64,000 bases of DNA from Dysgonomonas sp. HDW5A (GTDB lineage Bacteria; Bacteroidota; Bacteroidia; Bacteroidales; Dysgonomonadaceae), in the NCBI RefSeq assembly GCF_011299555.1, contig NZ_CP049857.1, positions 3,100,001-3,164,000 on the forward strand. Direction: 5' to 3'. The notes under the pieces were generated by a model. It was not told the DNA's origin. It ran no database searches and saw only the letters and a program-made list of their open reading frames with translations. Made by a program: the position numbers and the translations under genes. How positions within the stretch are numbered: position 1 is the first letter of the stretch; every line of letters starts with the position of its first letter. Below, one piece after another: positions 44,761-53,999 of this stretch.

Positions 44761-45771
44761 TTAGTTGTTGTTTAAATATTTATCAAAATAAGTTGTATTG
44801 AATAATTCGGAGATAGCGTTATCGATATTTTTGTCCACATCAAGTAGATTTGCCTTTTGTAGAGCTTTTCCGGCTTTGGTTATATTTTCTTTTTGCTTTT
44901 CTGTTAACCGGTTATCACTAAGCCCTGTTCTTTGTAACATCAGGCTAGCAACCGGTATATCCAGTTTCGTTTCTTTAGCTATAAGCTCTAAATATTCATC
45001 GGGGTGATCAATAGCCCATTGCCGCCCTTTTTCATAAACAGCAAGTACTCTGGTTACAAGTTGAGGGTGTTTTTCTCCAAATTCTTTGCGAACACTGATT
45101 ACATTGTATGAGTTAAAGTCGACATTTCGATAAAGGAATTTACCTTGTCGGCTGTATTCCACTTGTGCCATTAATGGGTCTAACCCTGCCCATGCATCCA
45201 CACGATGGCGTATCAATTCGTTTTTGCCATCCGGATGTTGCAGTGTAACAACTTTTATATCCTCTAATGATAATCCTGCTTCGGACAGTGTACGCACCAA
45301 AAATACATAGGGATCTGTTCCCGGTGTTGCTGCAATTGTTTTTCCTTTCAATTCTTTGATTTCTGTAATTTTGCTGTCTGATGGAATAACAAGAGCTGTC
45401 CATTCGGGCGTTGAACTCACATACACAGTTTCGATAGGGTTTCCGTTTATAAAGCTCACTAATGCAGCCACTCCTGCTGAAGAGCCTATATCGATACTCT
45501 TGCTTCGGAGCAGTTCCATTGATTTATTACTCCCCTGGCTGAATACCCATCGTACAGATATATTGTCTTTTTTTAATTCCTCTTCGAGAAATCCTTGATT
45601 TTTTAAGACTAGGCTTATAGGGCTCCAGTTAGCATAATCGAGAATAATTTCTGTTATCTTTTCTTCCGTAGTATTCCCTTTTTGTTTTTTGCTTGGTAGG
45701 GCAATGAGTACAATTAAGGCTATAAAAACCACTGCTCCGGCGTAAATGAAATTCTTTTGTTTCTTGTCCAT
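44761..45771 (-). CDS. ABC transporter substrate-binding protein, SsuA/NMT1-like
   Basis: This 336-aa protein has an N-terminal hydrophobic anchor (about residues 9-26) with no lipobox Cys, so it is probably a membrane-anchored periplasmic binding protein. LDYANWSPISLVLKNQGF, RSKSIDIGSSAGVAALVSF, LKGKTIAATPGTDPYVFL and DAWAGLDPLMA are typical of the SsuA/TauA/NMT1 fold. The ligand cannot be named; aliphatic sulfonates are the best guess. It lies between ATPase and permease genes of one operon. Confidence 0.88.
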   Translation of the reverse strand: MDKKQKNFIYAGAVVFIALIVLIALPSKKQKGNTTEEKITEIILDYANWSPISLVLKNQGFLEEELKKDNISVRWVFSQGSNKSMELLRSKSIDIGSSAGVAALVSFINGNPIETVYVSSTPEWTALVIPSDSKITEIKELKGKTIAATPGTDPYVFLVRTLSEAGLSLEDIKVVTLQHPDGKNELIRHRVDAWAGLDPLMAQVEYSRQGKFLYRNVDFNSYNVISVRKEFGEKHPQLVTRVLAVYEKGRQWAIDHPDEYLELIAKETKLDIPVASLMLQRTGLSDNRLTEKQKENITKAGKALQKANLLDVDKNIDNAISELFNTTYFDKYLNNN

Positions 45772-45823
45772 ATTTATGAGTGCGTTATGCTTGTTTTAAT
45801 TGTAGGTCAGTAGTTTTTCATGA

Positions 45824-46627
45824 TTAAATGCTATATTCAATTTCTTGTTTCGGTGGGGTAAAGAATTCATTGTAAATATGTTTTCTGATTTCTACAAAAG
45901 CCGATTCATTTCGATTCCTCGGATGATAGAGATGTACAGGTATAATTTTGTGAATTTTGCCGGGGCGTGGAGTCATTACGATAACGCGGTCTGCCAGGAA
46001 AATGGCTTCTTCAATATCATGGGTGACCAAAATAGTCGTTGTTTTGTCTTTCTCGTGAATTTTAAGCAACTCTTCCTGCAATGTAACTTTAGTCATTGCA
46101 TCAAGAGCGCCAAAGGGTTCGTCAAGCAATAGTATTTCGGGGTGATTTATTAATGCTCTGGCGATTGCACATCGCTGAGCCATTCCGCCGGATAGCTGTT
46201 GAGGATATGCTCTCGAGAAGTTTGTTAAACCTACAAGGGTTAATAGCTCATCTATTTTTTTTGAATTTTTTTCATGCTTATTTTTACGCCCGAAACTTAT
46301 ATTCTCTTCAACAGTCAGCCAGGGAAAAAGGCGTGATTCTTGGAAAACAAAACCGCGGTCACGTCCGGGTGCGTGAATATCTGATCCATTAATTTGTGCT
46401 TTACCAACATAATCCTGTATAAATCCTGAAACAATTCTTAAAAAGGTCGATTTTCCACAACCCGAACCGCCGACAATAGCTACAAATTCGCCTTCATAGA
46501 TTTCTAAATTAATATCGGAAAGTACAGAAATTTCCACACCCTTCACCTGATAGGTTTTCGATAGGCTTTTTATGGATAATTTGACTGATTGCTTTTCTTT
46601 TGGATTCGCAAGATATTGTTCGTTCAT
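45824..46627 (-). CDS. ABC transporter ATP-binding protein, SsuB/TauB type
   Basis: This 267-aa ATPase has Walker A GGSGCGKST (53-61), a Q-loop in VFQESRLFPWLTVEENI, signature LSGGMAQR (about 144-151), Walker B ILLLDEP with FGALDAMTK, and the switch VTHDIEEA. The LFPWLTV sequence is characteristic of the nitrate/sulfonate/taurine subfamily. It is the first gene of a four-gene operon (ATPase, binding protein, permease, Fe-S protein). The palindrome 46794-46813 overlaps the -33 region of its promoter. Confidence 0.93.
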   Translation of the reverse strand: MNEQYLANPKEKQSVKLSIKSLSKTYQVKGVEISVLSDINLEIYEGEFVAIVGGSGCGKSTFLRIVSGFIQDYVGKAQINGSDIHAPGRDRGFVFQESRLFPWLTVEENISFGRKNKHEKNSKKIDELLTLVGLTNFSRAYPQQLSGGMAQRCAIARALINHPEILLLDEPFGALDAMTKVTLQEELLKIHEKDKTTTILVTHDIEEAIFLADRVIVMTPRPGKIHKIIPVHLYHPRNRNESAFVEIRKHIYNEFFTPPKQEIEYSI

Positions 46628-46765
46628 AGTTGATAGACGTTGAGTAATTAAATTAATATTTGTGTTTTTATCTGATGAATGGTTGAAAGCTAAATGTGTT
46701 AATAACCTATATATTTATTTTGTTTTGATAGACAATAGCCATCATCATTGATAGTTAATGTGGTG

Positions 46766-46813
46766 CAAAGTTAGGGTTTGCTAATAACAGCGAAATACCA
46801 TATATATGGCATT
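46766..46813 (-). promoter_or_regulatory. ABC operon promoter with palindromic operator, site 1
   Basis: The minus-strand -7 box TAACTTTG is at 46766-46773. The palindrome AATACCATATATATGGCATT (46794-46813, one mismatch) begins 20 bp upstream, exactly where a -33 element should be; no TTG is present. The rest of the 46628-47005 intergenic region shows nothing else. Confidence 0.6.
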
Positions 46814-47005
46814 TTTATACCTTACTTTTGATATTATAAGGTAATGGGATGCTGTGCCTATACTCTTTCGCCCCCTGCTAAAAATAAAACTACGATTTGT
46901 AATCAGTGATGAAACCTAAAAGTCATGTAAAAAACGATTTCAATCTATTTTTCTAATTACCGTTTTTTTTGTTTTTGTCTGCTCTGATAGGAATATCATT
47001 TTTTA

Positions 47006-48205
47006 TTATTCGACAGACACTTCTGTCTTTTCAGCATCGCTTTTTATATTATTTTTATCCGAATTTGCTGATAGAAATAAGGTGAGTGCTCCATCACTCG
47101 TAATATTATGAGTTGTGCCAAAGCTATCCAACAAAGCAAAGATTGTAATCATTAATGCGATACCTGCATCGTCTATTCCCAGAACTGCATGAATTAATCC
47201 AAGAGAAGTAATTAGAGTTCCGCCCGGCAATCCCGGAGCTGCTATGGCGAAAATTCCCAGTAGCGGGATAAAGATGAGCATCTTGCTCAAGTCGGGCATT
47301 GTTCCGTATAACAATTGAGAAACTGCTAAAGAAAGGAAAACAACATCAAGAATAGACCCGGGGAAATGTATGTTTCCAAAAAGCGGAATCGCAAAATCTC
47401 TTACATCACTCTTCAATACAGGTATTTTCTTGGTCTGTTCGATAGCAACCCCTAAACTTGCCGCAGATGATTGTGTTCCTAACGCGGTTAGTATCACCGG
47501 TCCGTAATATTTAAGTACCTGCCATGGATTAACCTTGGCATATAATCCGGCCGAAACATAAAGAATGGTCATCCATAATATATGGCATAATATAGTTATA
47601 AGTAAAATTGCCAGGAAGATAGGTAATCTTGATGCTAAGGCTCCCTCATAAGCCAATATCGAGAAATTAGCAGCTATGAAAAAAGGAAGTATGGGGATCA
47701 GTATTTTTTTTACCATAACGAAAACCAGATCCTGAAATTCATATAATGCCCCCTCTATTTTATCTGATTTTACCCAGATGATAGATAAGCCCAGAAGAAA
47801 AGCAAAGACTAAAGCGCTCAATACGGACATCAAAGGGGGAATGTCTAATTGGAACAAAATATCAGGTAGTTTTTGTGTAGTATCTGTAGTCGGGCTGATA
47901 TTCAACAAAGGTATCATCTTATATCCGACTAAAGCTGCTAATGATGCACTCCCGATACATGAGCCATATGCTAACAACAATGAACGTCCTAATAATTTCG
48001 ACGCATTTTTCTTCAATCGGGTTATTGCCGGAGTGATAAACCCGAAAATCAGAAGTGGAATAAGAAAAAATATAACTTGGCTCAGTATATGTTTCAATGG
48101 AAGTATTACTGATATGATAGTTTGATTGGCTACAAGACCTATGACTATTCCGCCAATAACACCAAGAAGCAGCTTTACTGTAGTATTCGATAAAATTCTT
48201 TTCAT
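47006..48205 (-). CDS. Dicarboxylate/amino acid:cation symporter (SLC1/DAACS family)
   Basis: This 399-aa inner-membrane protein has eight or so TM segments. The reentrant regions are GTQSSAASLGVAIEQTKKI (serine-rich HP1) and AAPGLPGGTLITSLG (HP2), and DSFGTTHNITSDGALT in TM8 binds substrate. The family imports glutamate, aspartate, C4 dicarboxylates or L-cystine (TcyP). It shares a palindromic operator with the sulfonate-type ABC operon, so cystine or another sulfur compound is a plausible substrate, by inference only. It stands alone; a leader palindrome is 16 bp upstream. Confidence 0.9.
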   Translation of the reverse strand: MKRILSNTTVKLLLGVIGGIVIGLVANQTIISVILPLKHILSQVIFFLIPLLIFGFITPAITRLKKNASKLLGRSLLLAYGSCIGSASLAALVGYKMIPLLNISPTTDTTQKLPDILFQLDIPPLMSVLSALVFAFLLGLSIIWVKSDKIEGALYEFQDLVFVMVKKILIPILPFFIAANFSILAYEGALASRLPIFLAILLITILCHILWMTILYVSAGLYAKVNPWQVLKYYGPVILTALGTQSSAASLGVAIEQTKKIPVLKSDVRDFAIPLFGNIHFPGSILDVVFLSLAVSQLLYGTMPDLSKMLIFIPLLGIFAIAAPGLPGGTLITSLGLIHAVLGIDDAGIALMITIFALLDSFGTTHNITSDGALTLFLSANSDKNNIKSDAEKTEVSVE

Positions 48206-48220
48206 AAGAGACTAAAATTG

Positions 48221-48233
48221 AGGTCTCAGACCT
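48221..48233. repeat. Dispersed leader palindrome, copy 9
   Basis: AGGTCT-C-AGACCT, 16 bp upstream of the symporter. The coding strand reads AATAAAAGGTCTC before it, as at the adk and DsbA-like copies. Confidence 0.55.
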
Positions 48234-48335
48234 TTTATTTTTTAATTCTGTAATCGAGTGCCGGCTTTCTATCGTCTAGCAAATCAATATAATTGAAATT
48301 GCCGAAGCAGCGTTTTGCCAGCTATTTTTATCCTA

Positions 48336-48384
48336 CAAAATTAAGATTCGCATTCTCCCTAAGAAATACCATATATATGGTATT
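48336..48384 (-). promoter_or_regulatory. Symporter promoter with palindromic operator, site 2
   Basis: The minus-strand -7 box TAATTTTG is at 48336-48343. The perfect 20-bp palindrome AATACCATATATATGGTATT (48365-48384) begins 21 bp upstream. Sequence and geometry match site 1. Beyond 48384 the gap to dnaK holds only the dnaK terminator. Confidence 0.62.
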
Positions 48385-48651
48385 TTAATCGCATATTTTA
48401 GCTAGTGCTAATCTTGACTATCTATTATGTTATAGACTGAGTTATTATCTTATTATTTTTGTGTTTACTTCTTTTCGTATTGGATGTTGAGATATCCGGA
48501 TTTCGGCGATTTGTAAATAGTTATTATAGCTCTCACTTTTTTTGAATAAGATATCATACACTCTGAAATGTTTAAGATAGTATAAAGAGATGTTTTTTTT
48601 CAGAATCAGTTATTTTGTGTGATATCTAAAGTTGTGCAAATTTATTATATA

Positions 48652-48687
48652 CAAAAAAAAGGATGACTTCTTTTAGAAATCATCCTT
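48652..48687 (-). terminator. Terminator of dnaK
   Basis: AAGGATGA pairs with TCATCCTT. The minus strand continues into eight Ts. Confidence 0.8.
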
Positions 48688-48706
48688 CTCTTATATGAAA
48701 ATAATA

Positions 48707-50608
48707 TTACTTCACTTCTTCAAAATCAACATCGGTCACATCTCCGTCATTGTTTGGTTGTGCGCCTCCTTGATTTGGGTTAGCTTGTTGATTTGGATCA
48801 GCTGCCCCACCTGTTGCATTGTACATTTCTTGGCTCAAAGCTTGAAATAATGTATTTAATTCAGCCATTGCTGTATCCAATGCAGGGATATCTTGTGCTT
48901 TGTGAGCATCTTTTACTTTGTTCAAAGCAGCTTCGATAGGAGCTTTTTTGTCAGCAGGAATCTTATCTCCAAGTTCAGCTAATTGTTTTTCTGTTTGGAA
49001 AATCAATGTATCAGCTTGATTCATCTTGTCGATTCTTTCTTTTTCTTTTTGATCTGATTCTGCATTAGCCGCAGCTTCGTCCTTCATTCTTTGGATTTCA
49101 GCATCGCTTAATCCCGAAGAAGCTTCGATACGGATAGATTGCTCTTTTCCGGTTGCTTTGTCTTTCGCTGATACTTTCAAGATACCATTTGCGTCAATAT
49201 CGAAAGTTACTTCGATTTGAGGTACACCACGTTGTGCTGGTGGCAGACCGTCAAGGTTGAATACCCCGATTTGTTTGTTGTCTTTAGCTAACGGACGTTC
49301 TCCTTGCAATACATTGATTTGTACTGATGGCTGATTGTCTGCTGCTGTAGAGAATGTTTCGCTCTTACGAGTTGGGATAGTTGTGTTAGACTCGATTAAT
49401 TTAGTCATTACACCACCCATTGTTTCGATACCTAACGAAAGTGGAGTTACATCAAGTAACAATACATCTTTTACATCTCCTGTTAATACACCGCCTTGGA
49501 TAGCTGCACCTACTGCAACCACTTCATCGGGGTTAACACCTTTTGATGGAGCTTTTCCGAAGAATTTTTCTACTTCAGCTTGTACAGCAGGAATACGAGT
49601 CGATCCACCTACTAGAATAACTTCATCGATGTCTGAAGTTGAATATCCTGCATCTTGAAGAGATTTGCGACATGGTTCGATACATGCACGAATCAAGCTG
49701 TCGGCCAATTGTTCGAATTTAGCACGAGTCAATGTTTTAACCAAGTGTTTTGGCATTCCATTAACAGGCATAATGTATGGTAAATTGATCTCAGTAGATG
49801 TTGCACTCGAAAGTTCGATTTTGGCTTTTTCAGCAGCCTCTTTCAAACGTTGAAGAGCCATAGCGTCTTTGCGTAAATCAAGACCTTCATCTTTTAAAAA
49901 TTCTTCAGCTAACCAGTCGATAATAACTTGGTCAAAATCGTCACCACCTAAGTGAGTATCTCCATTAGTCGATTTCACTTCAAAAACACCATCACCTAAT
50001 TCTAGGATCGAAATATCGAATGTACCACCTCCAAGGTCAAATACAGCGATTTTCATTTCGTGTTTTTTATCCAAGCCATAAGCAAGAGCAGCAGCAGTAG
50101 GTTCGTTTACGATACGTTGAACTTTAAGACCTGCAATTTCTCCGGCTTCTTTAGTTGCCTGACGTTGTGCATCGTTAAAGTAAGCTGGTACAGTAATAAC
50201 TGCATCTGTAACTTCTTGACCTAAATAATCTTCGGCAGTTTTCTTCATTTTTTGAAGAATCATAGCCGATATTTCTTGAGGAGTATAAAGACGACCGTCA
50301 ATATCTACACGAGGTGTATTGTTGTCTCCTTTTACTACTTGATATGGTACACGGTGTACTTCACCGGCTACCTGATCCCAAGTTTCTCCCATAAATCTTT
50401 TGATAGAGAAGATGGTTTTCTCAGGGTTTGTGATAGCTTGACGTTTAGCGGGATCTCCTACTTTACGTTCTCCACCTTCGATGAACGCAACAATAGAAGG
50501 TGTAGTTCTTTTTCCTTCGTTGTTAGCGATAACGATTGGTTCGTTACCTTCCAATACAGCAACACAAGAGTTTGTGGTACCTAAGTCTATTCCTATTATC
50601 TTTCCCAT
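48707..50608 (-). CDS. dnaK: Hsp70 chaperone DnaK
   Basis: This 633-aa chaperone shows all Hsp70 hallmarks: [16 protein letters not shown] at the start, [32 protein letters not shown] in the ATPase domain, the substrate domain from about 390 ([14 protein letters not shown]), and a helical lid with a C-terminal Gln/Asn/Pro-rich tail ending DVDFEEVK. It folds nascent and stressed proteins with DnaJ and GrpE, which are not adjacent here. No heat-shock operator (CIRCE) is visible upstream. It is transcribed alone. Confidence 0.98.
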   Translation of the reverse strand: MGKIIGIDLGTTNSCVAVLEGNEPIVIANNEGKRTTPSIVAFIEGGERKVGDPAKRQAITNPEKTIFSIKRFMGETWDQVAGEVHRVPYQVVKGDNNTPRVDIDGRLYTPQEISAMILQKMKKTAEDYLGQEVTDAVITVPAYFNDAQRQATKEAGEIAGLKVQRIVNEPTAAALAYGLDKKHEMKIAVFDLGGGTFDISILELGDGVFEVKSTNGDTHLGGDDFDQVIIDWLAEEFLKDEGLDLRKDAMALQRLKEAAEKAKIELSSATSTEINLPYIMPVNGMPKHLVKTLTRAKFEQLADSLIRACIEPCRKSLQDAGYSTSDIDEVILVGGSTRIPAVQAEVEKFFGKAPSKGVNPDEVVAVGAAIQGGVLTGDVKDVLLLDVTPLSLGIETMGGVMTKLIESNTTIPTRKSETFSTAADNQPSVQINVLQGERPLAKDNKQIGVFNLDGLPPAQRGVPQIEVTFDIDANGILKVSAKDKATGKEQSIRIEASSGLSDAEIQRMKDEAAANAESDQKEKERIDKMNQADTLIFQTEKQLAELGDKIPADKKAPIEAALNKVKDAHKAQDIPALDTAMAELNTLFQALSQEMYNATGGAADPNQQANPNQGGAQPNNDGDVTDVDFEEVK

Positions 50609-50936
50609 TTTTAAATTATATATTTATTGTTATTTTATTATTTCTTTACTTATAAGATGTCGTTTTGTGACGACACTAGAGGATAAACAAATGTTGTGCC
50701 AAAAAATGAGAAAGAACGAAGTGTGACAAAGTGACAGAATGTTTTTTTCTATTAGTAAAGCAAGTGTATGACCTAGTTTGGAGGTAGGTCAGAATGGAAA
50801 GAAGCATACATTGGAAAGGTTATATGCAATACTTATCTTATTCAATAAGGGTTGAATGGTTAAATGATAGTTAAATATGTTGTTTTAAAGTGTTGTTTGT
50901 CAGTATTACTAACAGGTATGTATGTTAGGAACTAGC
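50609..50936. other. Gene-free divergent region
   Basis: Between dnaK and the SnoaL-like gene I see no open frame, no CIRCE element and no clear dnaK -7 box. Confidence 0.5.
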
Positions 50937-50967
50937 TTGTAAGAGAATTTTTGTATATATACATTTG
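50937..50967 (+). promoter_or_regulatory. Promoter of the SnoaL-like gene
   Basis: TTG (50937-50939), 20 bp, TACATTTG (50960-50967), 30 bp before the start codon. Confidence 0.6.
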
Positions 50968-50997
50968 CCCACACAATGATAAACAAAATCAAACATT

Positions 50998-51414
50998 ATG
51001 ACAACAGAAATAAATAAAGCGAAAATGTATCGTTTTGTAGAATTTATAAATACTGCAGACGAGAGACTTTCAAAGGAGTTGATTTCGGAGGATGCTATAT
51101 TTTATGCACCAACAAGTCCTGATCTTATAAAAGGACCGGCAGGTTATATTTCAATTATTGAATTGATGCGTAGCGGTTTTCCTGATGTTCAATGGTTATT
51201 GGAAGAGATGGTTGCGGAGGGAAATACTGTTGCTGCGCGTTTTGTTTTGGAAGGAACGCATCAAGGGGTGTTTTTTGGAATAGCACCCACGGGAAAAAAG
51301 ATCAAAGTTCAGGCATTGAATTTCTATTATTTCTTGAATGGTAAAATCATTAAGGAATATGGACAGCCTGATTTGCTCGGTTTATTGCATCAGATAGGAG
51401 CAACTTCTGTATAG
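50998..51414 (+). CDS. SnoaL-like ester cyclase family protein (NTF2 fold)
   Basis: This 138-aa protein follows the SnoaL pattern: YRFVEFINTADERLSKELIS, a central GPAGYISIIELMRSGFPDVQW, then VAARFVLEGTHQGVFFGIAPTGKK and FYYFLNGKIIKEYGQPD. Family members have a cone-shaped NTF2 fold; some cyclise polyketide esters, many have no known activity. No polyketide genes are nearby, so an enzyme role is unproven. It is a single-gene unit with its own promoter and strong terminator. Confidence 0.87.
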   Translation: MTTEINKAKMYRFVEFINTADERLSKELISEDAIFYAPTSPDLIKGPAGYISIIELMRSGFPDVQWLLEEMVAEGNTVAARFVLEGTHQGVFFGIAPTGKKIKVQALNFYYFLNGKIIKEYGQPDLLGLLHQIGATSV

Positions 51415-51421
51415 GATTAAT

Positions 51422-51462
51422 AAAAAAAGGTTGTGTCAAACGTATTGACACAACCTTTTTTT
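51422..51462. terminator. Strong bidirectional terminator
   Basis: AGGTTGTGTCAA pairs perfectly with TTGACACAACCT around ACGTA, with A-run and T-run on the two sides, between the convergent SnoaL-like and OmpH genes. Confidence 0.88.
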
Positions 51463-51478
51463 CTATTTAAAACTTTAG

Positions 51479-51490
51479 GGTCTTGTGACC
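51479..51490. repeat. Dispersed palindrome, diverged copy 10, downstream of ompH
   Basis: GGTC-TTGT-GACC ends next to the ompH stop codon. Unlike most copies it is in a 3' position. Confidence 0.35.
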
Positions 51491-52099
51491 TTATTTTTTA
51501 GGAGAGGCCGCATGTCTTGCATTCAGCATCTCAATAACTTTGTTCGTGATATTATATTTTTCTTTAGCATAAAGAACATTATCTAAACCTGAATTGCTAA
51601 AGATGATATGATAATTAGCTGTCTTGTTAAATTCTTTTATGCAAAGTCTTACAGAATCTGCCAACTGATTGTTAACTCTGATTTGTTCCATAGTCAATTC
51701 ATTATCTAAACGACCTGCGGTTTGTTCAAGTTCCGCTCCCAGTTTTTGGATGCGTGCAGCTTCTTGTTCGGCACGTTCTTGACTAAGAAATGCGTTATTT
51801 TGGTATTTACGTTGAAACTCTTGTTGTTCGCTAACCAATTGTTTTTGTTTTTGATTGATGGAAGCTCTCGAAGCTTCAGTTTTTTTCATAAGTGCATCAC
51901 TTGCTTCTTTAGCATATTGGTAGTTTGTTAAAACACTATCAATATTTACATAAGCAATAGGTAAAGTTACAGTAGTGTCATTTTCAAATTTAAGAGATGT
52001 TACATTCTCTGAATTTGTTTTGGTCTTAAAGAATAGAATAAAAAGTATTATGATAGCAACAGCTAAAATACCATTTATTACAAGAGAAAGATTTTTCAT
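51491..52099 (-). CDS. OmpH/Skp-like periplasmic chaperone
   Basis: This 202-aa protein has an N-terminal hydrophobic segment (about residues 6-24) acting as signal anchor, then AYVNIDSVLTNYQYAKEASD. A long charged coiled-coil region rich in Q, E and K spans about 75-145 (QKQLVSEQQEFQRKYQ). The end NYHIIFSNSGLDNVLYA is typical of OmpH proteins. Skp-type chaperones form trimers that hold unfolded outer-membrane proteins in the periplasm. The coiled coil shows no interruption. A -7 box TATTTTTG on the minus strand at 52164-52171 is the likely promoter. Confidence 0.88.
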   Translation of the reverse strand: MKNLSLVINGILAVAIIILFILFFKTKTNSENVTSLKFENDTTVTLPIAYVNIDSVLTNYQYAKEASDALMKKTEASRASINQKQKQLVSEQQEFQRKYQNNAFLSQERAEQEAARIQKLGAELEQTAGRLDNELTMEQIRVNNQLADSVRLCIKEFNKTANYHIIFSNSGLDNVLYAKEKYNITNKVIEMLNARHAASPKK

Positions 52100-52330
52100 A
52101 TAAATAACTTAATGTTGATGACTAAAATATAATGTTACTAGTATCTATTATTATTTTGTTCCGCAAAAATAGAATCAAATTTTAAATTTCTATCATTTTA
52201 TTCCACAATAAATGAAATTAAGACCTAAAAATCTTTATTGCAGCACAAAAACTGTTTTTTATTCGAAGCACAAAGATAGACCTAATAGTTGGAGATGGTA
52301 TTCAGACTAACTATAAAAGATGTGAAAAAG

Positions 52331-52362
52331 TTTGTGTATGCTTGTGTATTTCTCTACTTTTA
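52331..52362 (+). promoter_or_regulatory. Putative promoter of pepD
   Basis: TTTG (52331-52334), 20 bp, TACTTTTA (52355-52362, one mismatch to the -7 consensus), 49 bp before the ATG. The rest of 52100-52411 holds only the divergent ompH -7 box. Confidence 0.5.
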
Positions 52363-52411
52363 TAGTAATAAATAAGGTGTATTACATGAAAGATTTAATA
52401 AATTAGATAGT

Positions 52412-53872
52412 ATGACAATAAATGATCTGAAACCCCATATTGTTTGGAAATATTTTCATGAACTGACTCAGGTTCCAAGACCTTCTAAAAAAGAAGAGAA
52501 AGTAATAGCCTATTTGCTTGACTTTGCAAAAATACATAACCTTGAAGTTAGAAAGGATGATGTAGGCAATGTGCTCATTACCAAACCTGCAACTAAAGGA
52601 AAAGAAAAACTTCCTACTGTTATTCTTCAAGGACACGTTGACATGGTGTGTGAAAAGAATAGTGGAACGGTACACGACTTTGATAATGACCCTATTGAAA
52701 CGTATGTGGATGGAGATTGGCTAAAGGCTAAAGGTACAACCTTAGGTGCAGATAATGGCGTGGGGGTAGCAGCTGCGTTAGCTATACTTGCTTCGGACGA
52801 TATAGAGCATGGAAGGTTGGAGTGTCTGTTTACTGTAGATGAAGAAACTGGTCTTACTGGAGCTTATGCTTTGGGGCAAGATTTTCTGACAGGAGATATT
52901 CTGATCAATCTTGATACTGAGGAAGAAGGCGAGCTTTACATTGGTTGTGCCGGAGGAAAAGGTACAAATGCCACTTTTAAATATACAGAATGCGAAACTC
53001 CAATGAATCAGTTCTGGTTTAAGTTGGATGTCAAAGGATTGAACGGAGGTCACTCGGGTGCAGAAATACATAAGGGACTTGGCAATGCTAATAAGATATT
53101 GAACCGTTTCTTGTGGACTATCTCCCGTAAGATGGAAGTGCGTCTAGCTACTATTTCGGGCGGAAACTTACACAACGCAATTGCACGTGAGGCTTCGGCT
53201 GTGGTAGGTGTTCCTGTTGGAGATAAAGATAGAGTAGTAGCATTATTGAATGTATTTATTGCTGAAATCGAAGACGAATTGAAAGTGGTAGATCCTAATG
53301 TTCAGATTCAGATTGAGTCTACCGACGAGCCTCAAACTGTAATAGATGAGAAAACTACTTGTGGCTTATTAAACTCTATTTGTGTATGCCCTCATGGGGT
53401 TTTGGCTATGAGTCACGATGTGCCGGGTCTGGTTGAAGCATCTACAAATCTGGCCTCAGTGAAAATGAAAGAGAATAATACAATTGTAATTGGTACCAGC
53501 CAACGTAGTTCTACAGAATCTCTGAAAAATTATGCTGCCAATATGGTGAATGCCGCCTTTACTTTAGGAGGTGCAAAAGTGGAACATAGCGAAGGATATC
53601 CGGGATGGAAACCTAATCCCGATTCTCAGATTTTAAAAGTAGCACAAGAATCATTTAAAAGACTATATGGTAAAGATCCCGAGGTAAAAGCTATTCATGC
53701 CGGTTTGGAGTGTGGTTTGTTCCTTCAGAAATATCCTCATTTGGATATGGTTTCCTGTGGTCCTACCATTACTGATGCTCACTCTCCTGCCGAGCAGGTA
53801 AATATTCCATCGGTAGATAAGTGGTGGAGGCTGTTGCTTGATGTATTGAAAAATATTCCTGAAAAGAAATAA
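52412..53872 (+). CDS. pepD: Aminoacyl-histidine dipeptidase (M20 family)
   Basis: This 486-aa metallopeptidase hydrolyses dipeptides such as carnosine-like Xaa-His. M20C motifs are visible: LQGHVDMVCEKN with the first metal-binding His and Asp, GTTLGADNGVGVA with the bridging Asp, DEETGLTGA with the catalytic Glu pair, and DTEEEGELYIGCAGG. The lid domain follows with GGHSGAEI. The length is typical of PepD. No signal peptide is present, so it is cytoplasmic. It is likely transcribed alone. Confidence 0.95.
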   Translation: MTINDLKPHIVWKYFHELTQVPRPSKKEEKVIAYLLDFAKIHNLEVRKDDVGNVLITKPATKGKEKLPTVILQGHVDMVCEKNSGTVHDFDNDPIETYVDGDWLKAKGTTLGADNGVGVAAALAILASDDIEHGRLECLFTVDEETGLTGAYALGQDFLTGDILINLDTEEEGELYIGCAGGKGTNATFKYTECETPMNQFWFKLDVKGLNGGHSGAEIHKGLGNANKILNRFLWTISRKMEVRLATISGGNLHNAIAREASAVVGVPVGDKDRVVALLNVFIAEIEDELKVVDPNVQIQIESTDEPQTVIDEKTTCGLLNSICVCPHGVLAMSHDVPGLVEASTNLASVKMKENNTIVIGTSQRSSTESLKNYAANMVNAAFTLGGAKVEHSEGYPGWKPNPDSQILKVAQESFKRLYGKDPEVKAIHAGLECGLFLQKYPHLDMVSCGPTITDAHSPAEQVNIPSVDKWWRLLLDVLKNIPEKK

Positions 53873-53905
53873 GGGGTCGTAAGCTTTACGGTCAACAAAT
53901 AATAA

Positions 53906-53920
53906 AAGGTCTGAGACCTT
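53906..53920. repeat. Dispersed leader palindrome, copy 11 (longest)
   Basis: AAGGTCT-G-AGACCTT has perfect 7-bp arms and is preceded by aataata. It lies 79 bp upstream of the DsbA-like gene. Confidence 0.6.
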
Positions 53921-53999
53921 CAATATATGTAATAAGATATAGGACAAGGTAAACTTTGTCCTATATTTGTCTATTATAGAAATAAAAAATTAAAATGTT

